Assembly (NCBI GenBank): GCA_943908475.1 | Contig: CALTTG010000019.1 | Span: 6,639 to 70,638, forward strand | DNA from: an uncultured Burkholderiales bacterium | Lineage (GTDB): Bacteria > Pseudomonadota > Gammaproteobacteria > Burkholderiales > Burkholderiaceae_C | Direction: 5' to 3' | Length of the DNA: 64,000 nucleotides | Position numbers and translations under genes: made by a program | Notes under the pieces: generated by a model | Databases searched by the model: none | Told to the model about the DNA's origin: nothing | What the model saw: the letters and a program-made list of their open reading frames with translations, nothing else | In this document: positions 1 through 8,404 of the stretch, piece by piece | How positions within the stretch are numbered: the first letter of the stretch is position 1 | How the letters are laid out: each line of letters begins with the position of its first letter

Positions 1-90
1 TTGGCTTCTGTCGATAGGCTCATACTTTCCCCCCTTGGTACAACTGTGCTTATGGTGTTTTGATGTTCCGCTTGATATGCGCTGGTCCAG

Positions 91-2211
91 TCACACAGGC
101 CTGAACACATCCACCTTCGTCTCCAAGCACTTGCGCATGCTGATGTCCGTGGCTCCCACGCCGAACCAGCTGTCTGGCTTCTGGAAGAAGTCCAGCCCGC
201 GGCCAATCTTGATCGTCCAGCCGTTGTCGATTCGAATCTCGCGGTCGTGCAGGTTCTCGTTGACCTTCACGTCCAGTGCCACGTCAAGCTCAAGCAGGCT
301 TTGCTTCAGTTCGTCCAAGCGGCCAGCCAGCTCTTGAAGGTTTGTCGTCTCGTCGTAGCTCGTGATCAGCACGATGTTGCGCACCGTGGGCACCTTGACG
401 ACGGCCTCGCAGAAGCGCACGAAGTTTTGCACCTGGTGCGTGACTCTGATGTATGGGTCTTCAACGGTCACGGCACGCGCACCTCGCAAGTACGGCGTGA
501 CGATGGACTCATAGCTGTAGCCTGTATCACCGTAGTGAATGGTGTAGTGCTGCTCTTTCAGCTCAGGCTCAGCCGAGGCAGCCACCACAGGCAAAGATGC
601 CGGGGCTTCAACCGCCACTGACGCCACTGCAGCTGCCGGTGCACCGCCTTCGACAGGCGCTGATGCGGCAGGCACTGCTTCAGGCACCAAAGGCTGAAGC
701 GGTACCCCACCATGAATGCTGCGGCGGCTTGGCTCCAGCGTGGCGGTGGCATGGCGAGACTCAGGGCAGAACACCACCACCTCTTTGCCGGCAGCGGTGA
801 AGTAAGACAGGTTGATGCGCGCGTACTCGTCGTCCGTCTTGCGCTTGTTCATCTGCTCCTTCACGCGGCGCCGGCACTCCACTGCGTAGGCCACGTACTC
901 TTCGAACTCGGCGTCGGTCGGGCTGCCATTCGGGTGCAGGATCTTCAAGAACGCGCACACCGTCTTTTTGATGCCCTTCTCGTCGCGGCCTTCCACCTCA
1001 CGGCCCAGCTTGATGCGCTTGCTGACTTCTTCGTAGCGGTTGGTTTGCTTGAGCTGATGGTGGAATGCCTCGGCCAGGTAGTCTGTGATGAAGCCGTAGC
1101 GGCCCGTCAAGAACTCGCTGCTGTTCTTGGGCATTTCCCAGCCTGGCAGGTAGCAAGCAAAGCGGTCTTGCACGGCCAGGTCAAATTCTTTGGGCAGCGG
1201 CTGGAACAGGTCGTACACCTCAGAGTTCACGATCTGGTCCACCGACAAGTCCAAGTTGCCGACGAAGGCCATGGACGCGTCGGCAATCACTTCCACCCCA
1301 CGCGAGAAGCGGCCGTTGGCCATGAAGTCCTTCATGATCTGGATGGTGTCGGGGTCTTTCACCTTCAGGCCGCCCACCTCGTCGAAGGCCACCGTGTCCC
1401 AGAAGCCGACCAGGCCGATCTTGTGGCGCTGGCTGTTGTAGAACAAAACCGCCTTGGTGGCCTGCCCACCGCTGATCAGCGTCGAGTACGGTGAAAACTC
1501 ACTGAAGAAATACGACTTGCCCGTGCCGCGTGGGCCCAGTTCGATGAAGTTGTAATTGGCTTCAATGAGCGGCGCCAGGCGAGCAATGAAATGGAACTTC
1601 ACGCGAGCCGACAGCTTGCTGGGCTCTAAGCCCACGGAGCGCAGGATCACATCCATCCACTCGTCACGCGTGAAGCTGGCGCGGCCCTCGCAGTAGCGAT
1701 CAAAGTCAAAGCGGCTGAGCTGGATGGGCCGCAGGTCTTCCACGTAGAAGGTGTACTTGTCCTCTTCTACCTCATTGAAGGCCAAGGTCACTTCGGCCCA
1801 AAGGCCGCCTTGCAGCAGGCGGTCATTGTCGCGGTAGTGCTTTTCGCTGATGGCCACGCGACGAGAGTCGAAGTTCTCCAGTGCGGCCCAATGGCGGCGG
1901 TCTTTCTCAACGTAGTTGACGTGCACCTTGTCAATGAAGCGGTGCTTGCCATTGGTGGCCACGCGCGACTGGGCCGCGTTGGAATCATTGGGCCGAACGT
2001 AGTTCTCGTTCAGGGTCTCCAACACGGCTTCCATGCCTGCTTGGATCTCTGCAGGATCGTCACTGGCGCAATAACGGGCCAGCAAGAATTCCAGCACGAA
2101 GGTGGGCACGTTTGTGCCCTTCTTGATGCGGTGAAGCAGGTCTTTGCGCACCACCTTGCCATCGAAGGCGGCGGCCAGCTTGCGGTCCAGGTCGTCGGGG
2201 CTGTATTCCAT
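91..2211 (-). CDS. brxL: BREX protein BrxL (AAA+ ATPase, Lon-related) with atypical C-terminal domain
   Basis: BrxL is the AAA+ component that, with PglX, PglZ, BrxA, BrxB and BrxC, blocks phage replication in type 1 BREX. The 706-residue protein has a Walker A (GPRGTGKS, about 226-233) and a Walker B-like stretch (TVAFDEVG, about 273-280), matching the Lon-related BrxL core over residues 1-500. An Ala/Pro-rich linker follows (about 503-553). Residues 554-706 contain GYSYESIVTPYL, VEDPYIR and LHDREIRIDNGW, which I recognise as resembling the MIT_C (phospholipase D-like) domain rather than a Lon peptidase fold. The gene starts 3 bases after pglZ stops, so it is the last gene of the operon. The family call is secure; the C-terminal domain name is from memory. 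Confidence 0.9.
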   Translation of the reverse strand: MEYSPDDLDRKLAAAFDGKVVRKDLLHRIKKGTNVPTFVLEFLLARYCASDDPAEIQAGMEAVLETLNENYVRPNDSNAAQSRVATNGKHRFIDKVHVNYVEKDRRHWAALENFDSRRVAISEKHYRDNDRLLQGGLWAEVTLAFNEVEEDKYTFYVEDLRPIQLSRFDFDRYCEGRASFTRDEWMDVILRSVGLEPSKLSARVKFHFIARLAPLIEANYNFIELGPRGTGKSYFFSEFSPYSTLISGGQATKAVLFYNSQRHKIGLVGFWDTVAFDEVGGLKVKDPDTIQIMKDFMANGRFSRGVEVIADASMAFVGNLDLSVDQIVNSEVYDLFQPLPKEFDLAVQDRFACYLPGWEMPKNSSEFLTGRYGFITDYLAEAFHHQLKQTNRYEEVSKRIKLGREVEGRDEKGIKKTVCAFLKILHPNGSPTDAEFEEYVAYAVECRRRVKEQMNKRKTDDEYARINLSYFTAAGKEVVVFCPESRHATATLEPSRRSIHGGVPLQPLVPEAVPAASAPVEGGAPAAAVASVAVEAPASLPVVAASAEPELKEQHYTIHYGDTGYSYESIVTPYLRGARAVTVEDPYIRVTHQVQNFVRFCEAVVKVPTVRNIVLITSYDETTNLQELAGRLDELKQSLLELDVALDVKVNENLHDREIRIDNGWTIKIGRGLDFFQKPDSWFGVGATDISMRKCLETKVDVFRPV

Positions 2212-2214
2212 GGC

Positions 2215-4737
2215 TTACACCGTGTAGTCGGTTGCCAGGTCAAGCTGGCAGAAGATTTGACTGGTCTTGGGGTCGAGCGCCTTGACCTTGAACTTGCCTT
2301 CGAACTCCAACTGCATCTTCAGTGTGACCTGCACCTTGTCACGGGCGTGCAGCGTCAGCGTGCCGGTGGCTGCATTCACCGCGCCACCAGCACGGGCCTC
2401 GCCCACCACGTTGCCCTTGGCATCATGGGCTTCCAGCAGGATCTCAAATGCGCTGTCGACCGAGAACATGTCGGCTGCATCCACCGTCACTTCAATCACC
2501 GGCACGCGGGTGGTCACCTTGGTAGCGCCGTTCTTGTAGCTCAGCTTCACCAGCGCCTGCGTCACTGCCGGTTGGCCCTTGGCCTTCAGCTGCACCGTCA
2601 GCACGGGCACCACGCACTCTTGCAGCGAAGCGCCGCCGTGGAAGTACTGAAGGCCTGCTCGGTAGGCCGCCAGCGTCAGCGGCCCGGTCACCTTGGCCAC
2701 ATCACCGCGAATTCCAGCCTTGTCAGCGGGGAGCACGTAGTGGGTGTTGCCCACCGCGCCATCGCCCAGAGCGCAGCGGTCGTGCTCCACCATCCAGTTG
2801 CCCTCTGGCTTGCCGCACACATCGCCGGCACCTGCATGGGTGTTGATGAAGAAGCCGTGGTCGGTGGCGATCACCACGTCCTGGAAGCCGGCCTCGGCCA
2901 GGCGATGCAGCGCCATGCGGATGCGGCGCAGCGCATTGGTGATTTCAGCCGGCGCGGTGTCAGGGTGGTTCTCGAAGTGGCTGTCGATCTCCACCGCCCG
3001 CAGCACCAGCAAGTCGGCATCGTCAGGTATATCCAGGCGGCCGCGCACGTAGTCCTCCAGCCGGCCTTCGGCGAAGCGTTGGCCGTAGCGCTTGCGCAGC
3101 ACTTCCATGCGTTGCGCCACGTTCGCTACCGGCTGGTCGCCGAGCATGGGCACCAGGGTTTTGTCATCGCGTCGCAGGCTGAGCTGCTGGCCTGCGCCAG
3201 GCAGCAGCGCGGCCATGCCCACTGGGGTGATGGTGGGCAAAGGTGCCAGCGCAGCCTGCAAGGCCACTGCTCCATCTTCCACCAATTGCTGCTCCAGCGC
3301 CACGCCCAACTCATAGCGCAGCGCGTCGATCATCAGGTAAGCCACCTTGTGGCCATGCTGCTGCAACTTGGGCGCCACAAAGCGGTCAAACACATCGGCG
3401 TTGGCCAGTTGCCCAGCCAGTGGCCAGCCACCGGCCTGGAAGTGGCGGGTGAAGGCCAGTTGCGCCTTCTCAGCCAGGCGGCCATAGGCCTTGCGTGCCT
3501 GCTGGCACACGGGCTTCATGGCGTCTTGCGTGTCTTGCCATTCAAAGTCACCCAAGGCCTGCTCAAACTCGCGGTGCAGGCGGTCTGCCTCGCGCAGGCT
3601 GCCGGTGTAGAAGGCCAACAGCTTGCCCATGTCTTGGGTGTGCTGCGGCAGTTGGTTGTCCAGCTCTTCGCAGCGCAGGCTCAGCTCCAGCGCAGCGCGC
3701 AGCAGGTCCCATTTCAGACGGCTCTCGCCGCGAGCAGCCCATACCGAGCGGCGCTGGTGGTCCAAGGTCTGGCGTACGGTGTCCACGTCGTCGCGCAAGA
3801 AGGCATCAACGCCGCGCTCCAGCGCGCTGCGCTCTTCAAACGGGAAAGTCTCTCTCGGGCCCAGGTCTTTCAGCGCCACGCAGTGCTGGGCCAGGGCCAG
3901 TTCTTGCTCCAGCTTTTGCGCCCGGTCGATGTACACGGGTTGCGTGCGGTGGTCATTGCGCAGGTCATCACATAGCGCGAACACCACCGCCTGGCCGCCC
4001 TCCGGAGCACGGGGCAGGTCTTGCAGTGCTGCGGGCAAGGGGCTGGGCAAGTCAAACGCAAACTCGCTGAACAGCACGTAGCGCCACAACTCTTCGGCGA
4101 TGGTGGACCAGGCCCGGCCACGCGTGCGCAGCGTGAGCGCCAGGCTGGCCTTCAGCAGCTCACGCGCCTCGTTCACCCAGGTATCGCCAGCCTTCAGCGC
4201 TTGTTCTTGCGCGCTGTTGGGCGCCATCAGGGCGAGCAGAATGTCGCGGCCCGACTCCACGTTCAGCAGTGCACGCAGGTTGGGCCAGCCTACACCGCCG
4301 CCCAGCGCGTCGATCACGGTAAAGCTGGGGTTGGGGTCAGCCTCGAAGATGCGGCGCAGTTCCAGCACCTGGTCGGGCTTGGCGCTCTCGCACAGGCTTT
4401 CAAACCGATCGCCGTCTCCATCGGGGAACACGCGTCCGCAGGCCGCGTAGGGGCTGAACGGATCTTGCTGGCGGGCCTCGTCGGTCAGCGGTGCGGCGGT
4501 CGGCACGTAGACCAGCAAGTGCTCAATGCGGCCCTGGCCCAGTTCAACCAGGGCCTGCGCGGCCTGCTCGCGGCTGAGGATGCTGCTGGTGCTGGCATCC
4601 ACCACGCGGCAGCGCTCGTCAGCCAGGCTGGTGCAGGTGCCGTGATAACGGCGTTCCGGGTCGTACACCACCAGCACGCCTTTATCGGCCATGCGGGGCG
4701 TCAGGATCTCCTGCTGGATGAAGGTTTCAATGCGCAT
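2215..4737 (-). CDS. pglZ: BREX phosphatase-like protein PglZ
   Basis: PglZ is the alkaline-phosphatase-superfamily protein common to BREX systems and is needed for host methylation and phage exclusion. The 840-residue product starts with a short domain containing GVLVVYDPERRYHG. Its central to C-terminal half carries the metal-site signatures MIDALRYELG (about 455-465) and IATDHGFF (about 595-605). The length fits the 800-850 residues usual for type 1 PglZ. The gene follows the 535-residue ORF by 11 bases and precedes brxL by 3, so all three are presumably translated from one transcript. No truncation is visible. Confidence 0.93.
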   Translation of the reverse strand: MRIETFIQQEILTPRMADKGVLVVYDPERRYHGTCTSLADERCRVVDASTSSILSREQAAQALVELGQGRIEHLLVYVPTAAPLTDEARQQDPFSPYAACGRVFPDGDGDRFESLCESAKPDQVLELRRIFEADPNPSFTVIDALGGGVGWPNLRALLNVESGRDILLALMAPNSAQEQALKAGDTWVNEARELLKASLALTLRTRGRAWSTIAEELWRYVLFSEFAFDLPSPLPAALQDLPRAPEGGQAVVFALCDDLRNDHRTQPVYIDRAQKLEQELALAQHCVALKDLGPRETFPFEERSALERGVDAFLRDDVDTVRQTLDHQRRSVWAARGESRLKWDLLRAALELSLRCEELDNQLPQHTQDMGKLLAFYTGSLREADRLHREFEQALGDFEWQDTQDAMKPVCQQARKAYGRLAEKAQLAFTRHFQAGGWPLAGQLANADVFDRFVAPKLQQHGHKVAYLMIDALRYELGVALEQQLVEDGAVALQAALAPLPTITPVGMAALLPGAGQQLSLRRDDKTLVPMLGDQPVANVAQRMEVLRKRYGQRFAEGRLEDYVRGRLDIPDDADLLVLRAVEIDSHFENHPDTAPAEITNALRRIRMALHRLAEAGFQDVVIATDHGFFINTHAGAGDVCGKPEGNWMVEHDRCALGDGAVGNTHYVLPADKAGIRGDVAKVTGPLTLAAYRAGLQYFHGGASLQECVVPVLTVQLKAKGQPAVTQALVKLSYKNGATKVTTRVPVIEVTVDAADMFSVDSAFEILLEAHDAKGNVVGEARAGGAVNAATGTLTLHARDKVQVTLKMQLEFEGKFKVKALDPKTSQIFCQLDLATDYTV

Positions 4738-4748
4738 TCAACGTGCTC

Positions 4749-6356
4749 TCAGAAATTCAGGTGCTTGCCGCAGTGCCCCACCACCAGCATTTTCTCTGCC
4801 GGCAGCCACTCGAAATGGATACGCAAGGTTTCGGCCTTGCTGTCCTTCACCCCATGCTTGAGGTGCTTCTCCATCACAAAGTCTTGCCCACGGTAGGTGA
4901 AGGTACGAAGGCGCTTGCCCTCGTTGCTCAGCGAATCGGATTCGTTGGCGGCGTAAGCGTCTTTCCCGAACACACCCTTGGCGTGTTGGTCACCCTTGCC
5001 ATCGTTCAACGCGCTCCAGTAACCTGTGGCCAGCGTGTGCAGCAACTCACATGCCTTTTCAGCCAGCTTCGAGCCACTTCGGTCGGCCTCCTTGGCTGAC
5101 GCCATGGCGGTGTCCAGAAACACCAAGCGGTCAGGGAACAAGGCGCCCATCAAGTCCACCACCTTCTGCAGGGTCAGCTTCGACTTGACTGCGTCCAGCA
5201 GCTGCTCGCGGATGGGTTCCAAGACCTCCAGGGCCGCGCCTTGCCCGTCGTCGGCCTGCAGGCTGCTCAAGGTCTGATTGAGGTTGAAGATCTCTTGTTT
5301 GAGGTCTCGAACCTCTTCCTCTTTGGCCTCGAAGTCCGCCCGAGACTGCTTGAGATCAGCCTCCTTGCGCAGCACGTCTTGGTCTGCGGCTTGCAGCAAC
5401 TCGACATATTCAGCCAGCTCGTCCGCGTGCTGGCTGCCCTTGGTCTTGTCCAGCAGCGCGGCCACTCGGCCATGCAAGATGGCCTGGTCGACTTTCACCG
5501 GTGAAACATGGCGCCAAGAGAACGGCAGGTTGGTGCGGTGGGTGATGATGCCCAGCACCTCGGATTCCAGCACCTTGCCGTCGTGCAGCAAGTCTTCAAT
5601 GGCCTCCGCACGCAGAAGCACCGTGTCGCAGAACGGCTCACGCAAGCCTCGCCGAACTGGGAACACGATGTTCACGCCGCCAGCGAACGCCATATAGCGG
5701 CGGCCCACCACATCTTCGATCGCGAACGTGTCCACCCCATCGGGCACAGCCACCACATCCGCCAAGCCGGCCAACACCGACCGGAGACGTTCAGGTTCCA
5801 CCGCGTACTGGCCGTTGCGCGGGCAACTGATCAACACCAAGGGGTAGCCGCGCTCCGCGCGCTCCACCTCATGCAAGAAGGCCTTGGCGCTGTGCTCGTC
5901 CAGCGTCTTGGCCACCAGGCCAGGCGTTTCCGTCGCAGGCTTGCAGGTCTTGAGCAGTTGCTCCACCAGCTTGGGCCGTGTCACCTGAATCGGCGCCGTG
6001 ACCCGGGCGCTCACCTCGTCGGTCTTGAGCAGCAGTGAGCACTCCACAGGTCGGCCTGCGGCCTCCTGCCGGATCCCCACCTCAGTGATCCACTTGCGGC
6101 CCGAGACTGTGTCGTCTCGGTGGCTCAACTGCGCGCTGAACAGGTAGGGATAAGCCAGTTCGTCGCTCAGGCTGCCCGTGGCTTTGGAGACCAGCGTGCT
6201 GCCGTCCCTGAGCTTCAGCTCGCGGATGCCTGCAGCCAGGCGTGCTTCGTCCACAAAGCCCCGCGTCCGCTGGCCAACCCATTTGGCGACCTGGCGAATC
6301 ACGTCGCCAGGGCCTCCGGCCGGCTCCAGGTAAAGAGTGTTGGCGTAGATCAGCAT
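4749..6356 (-). CDS. Unrecognised coiled-coil protein inserted between pglX and pglZ
   Basis: I do not recognise this 535-residue protein. It has an N-terminal globular part (about 1-285), then a strongly charged heptad-like segment (about 295-370, KQSRADFEAKEEEVRDLKQE) predicted to be a coiled coil. A helical region follows, then a compact C-terminal domain (about 485-535) rich in beta-strand residues and ending VVGHCGKHLNF. No signal peptide, membrane segment or obvious nuclease or ATPase motif is visible. A strong ribosome binding site (GGGAGGAAC) precedes the ATG. It lies in the BREX operon, after a 125-base gap from pglX and 11 bases before pglZ, so a role in BREX or a defence partner is inferred from position alone. 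Confidence 0.75.
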   Translation of the reverse strand: MLIYANTLYLEPAGGPGDVIRQVAKWVGQRTRGFVDEARLAAGIRELKLRDGSTLVSKATGSLSDELAYPYLFSAQLSHRDDTVSGRKWITEVGIRQEAAGRPVECSLLLKTDEVSARVTAPIQVTRPKLVEQLLKTCKPATETPGLVAKTLDEHSAKAFLHEVERAERGYPLVLISCPRNGQYAVEPERLRSVLAGLADVVAVPDGVDTFAIEDVVGRRYMAFAGGVNIVFPVRRGLREPFCDTVLLRAEAIEDLLHDGKVLESEVLGIITHRTNLPFSWRHVSPVKVDQAILHGRVAALLDKTKGSQHADELAEYVELLQAADQDVLRKEADLKQSRADFEAKEEEVRDLKQEIFNLNQTLSSLQADDGQGAALEVLEPIREQLLDAVKSKLTLQKVVDLMGALFPDRLVFLDTAMASAKEADRSGSKLAEKACELLHTLATGYWSALNDGKGDQHAKGVFGKDAYAANESDSLSNEGKRLRTFTYRGQDFVMEKHLKHGVKDSKAETLRIHFEWLPAEKMLVVGHCGKHLNF

Positions 6357-6481
6357 GTTTGGTTCCTCCCGTTTCGGCTCTGTTTGGGCTTCTGGTTGTT
6401 TGGCTGCTTGATCGGTCAGCGCCCCTCAGTTCACTTCATTCGGTGGGTCTCAGCGAGGCGGCGCGGCAGCGCTGCCTTTGG

Positions 6482-8404
6482 TCATTCGGACTCTGCGGCC
6501 TTCTTGCGGCCGCGGGTATTCTTGGGTGCCGCCTCAGGCTCCACATACAGGTCTTCCAGGCCATGGGCGATGGCCAGCGACTTGTCGGTCTTGCACTTCG
6601 CACGCACGCGCTCGGGCCAGTAGGCCATGGCCAGGTGCGCCCAGTCGTACTCGCCCTTCTCCAACTTGGCCCAGGTCTCCTTCAGCAGCTTCTGCCATGG
6701 CTTGTGGCGGAACAGTGGCCACAGTGGCGCAGCGGTGATCGGCACGCCGTCGTCGTGGTTGGGCTTGTAGGTGGGGGCGATCTTCAGCAACGTGTCCCGC
6801 AGGTCGAGCAGCTCTGCCTCCAGGCCTACCAGGCTCTCCATGCGGCGCTCGTCCTCCCGGCTGCGACCACTTCCTGCGGCACGCAACTGGCTCAGCTCAG
6901 CGCCGACCTGCGCCAGCTTGCCACCGGGGGCGTCCAGGAAGTCGTTCACCGCGGTGTAGAGCGTCTGGCTGGTCAGGGCCGGGTAGTACAGCCACAGGGT
7001 GTAGCTGCCGCTGGGGGTCGAAAGCGGCCAATAGATCGGCGCCTTGCGGCGGCTCTTGGAATAGCGCTGCAGGTGGAAGGCAAAGAACTCGCGCTGCAGC
7101 CAGCGGCGCAGGTCGGCGGGCACCGGCTGCTGGACGCGCACGAGCACGTCATCGACCAGCCGCGCCAGGTCATGCGCGTGGCCGGGGTCGTCGACCAGAA
7201 TGCCAGCGTGGGCGTGGAAGGGCGTGGCCCCGACGGGAAGCATGCCGGGGCTAAGGGCGGGCAGCGGGTCGAAGGGTTCGGGCTCAGGCGGCGCAGCGCG
7301 TTCGCCGGTCGCCAACCGCCAGTCGAAACGGCCGAAGGCGACGCCCACGGCCCAGCTCAGCAGGGAGTCGGTGGACGCCACTGGCGCGTCGGCCTCCGCC
7401 TCGTCATCTTCATCGTCGGCGGTGGCTTCTGCGCCTTCGGTGACTCCGCTGCCAGAGGCCTGGATGGCGGCGGCACGGTCGGCATCGGAAAAACCGTATA
7501 GGTCAAACGCGATGTCGTCGATCTCGGCCTGAATGCGGGCCATATCTGCTTCGATCGAAGGGGCGTCATAGCAGCTGACGCATGACCGCAACAAGTCAGG
7601 CAGCAGAAATGCGTGAGAAGTTTCATTGATGGTCACTAATGTCCGCTTGAGTGACCATGCGCGCTTCATTAAGCCGGAAAGATTCTCGCGAACAGAATCG
7701 GCAGCCTCAGGCATTGGTAGATTCTGAAGTATTCCAACCACGAACTCTGGAAAACCAAATCGACCAAGCGCAACTTTGAAAATATAGTCAAATGCTTTTG
7801 AGTTGCATATTGCGGCGATCGGCATTAATTCCGGCGCAGCCGCAAGAATTGCATAGCCTCGAATGCTAAATACACCACCCCGTGGAAGTGGCACCGGAGC
7901 AAAATGAGCCGCCCGAAGCGGCCAAGTAAGTCCGCCTTTAAAATAGTGATCAGCCGATGATGGCTTTTCTGATGGACGGTGCTTCAGTCCGGTGTAGCCC
8001 CCAAAGGTGCATCGCGACGAGTCCCAAATTACAGTAAATGGAAAATCGCTGTACCAGCGAGAAACTGATCCACCCTTTGCGAAGGGTACCCATTGCCAAT
8101 CCTTGCGCGAAGAATGAGAAGACGATGTCTCCCACCAGAGACGAAGAAAGCGGTCGTCGTTTCCTGTTACGCCGCCTTGGCGAACCAATCTCGTATCAGA
8201 TTCAAATTTTTCAAACTCCTTGAAGAGATCTCTTATCTCATTGCTCACCCAGTAGGAGAAAGGAGATCCTGGAACGATACGGAACGACTGCGGCGGCACA
8301 TGGAATACTCTCGAATCGATCAATCCCTCGCGCACAGCGGAGCGCATGTGCACAAGAGCTTGAGCCTTGTTTTCATCCGCCAACAAGCGTAGAAAAATTG
8401 TCAT
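6482..8404 (-). CDS. pglX: PglX C-terminal half (target recognition and C-terminal domains)
   Basis: This 640-residue ORF continues the PglX protein. It opens with FLRLLADENKAQAL and then PGSPFSYWVSNEIRDLF, which in full-length PglX proteins follow directly after the methyltransferase core. Residues 1 to about 280 should be the target recognition region. An acidic linker (ADDEDDEAEAD, about 315-335) and a helical C-terminal part follow. The ATG overlaps the stop of the upstream half as ATGA, so the halves could be made as two coupled polypeptides. Together they total about 1276 residues, the normal size of one PglX. The first 850 bases translated (about 7560-8404) are clearly poorer in GC than flanking DNA, suggesting a swapped specificity module. 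Confidence 0.85.
   Translation of the reverse strand: MTIFLRLLADENKAQALVHMRSAVREGLIDSRVFHVPPQSFRIVPGSPFSYWVSNEIRDLFKEFEKFESDTRLVRQGGVTGNDDRFLRLWWETSSSHSSRKDWQWVPFAKGGSVSRWYSDFPFTVIWDSSRCTFGGYTGLKHRPSEKPSSADHYFKGGLTWPLRAAHFAPVPLPRGGVFSIRGYAILAAAPELMPIAAICNSKAFDYIFKVALGRFGFPEFVVGILQNLPMPEAADSVRENLSGLMKRAWSLKRTLVTINETSHAFLLPDLLRSCVSCYDAPSIEADMARIQAEIDDIAFDLYGFSDADRAAAIQASGSGVTEGAEATADDEDDEAEADAPVASTDSLLSWAVGVAFGRFDWRLATGERAAPPEPEPFDPLPALSPGMLPVGATPFHAHAGILVDDPGHAHDLARLVDDVLVRVQQPVPADLRRWLQREFFAFHLQRYSKSRRKAPIYWPLSTPSGSYTLWLYYPALTSQTLYTAVNDFLDAPGGKLAQVGAELSQLRAAGSGRSREDERRMESLVGLEAELLDLRDTLLKIAPTYKPNHDDGVPITAAPLWPLFRHKPWQKLLKETWAKLEKGEYDWAHLAMAYWPERVRAKCKTDKSLAIAHGLEDLYVEPEAAPKNTRGRKKAAESE

Noticed and set aside
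1810..3975. Long plus-strand reading frame (721 codons) opposite pglZ and brxL
   Set aside because: It is the antisense shadow of high-GC genes on the minus strand; rich in His/Gln/Leu, with no family match.
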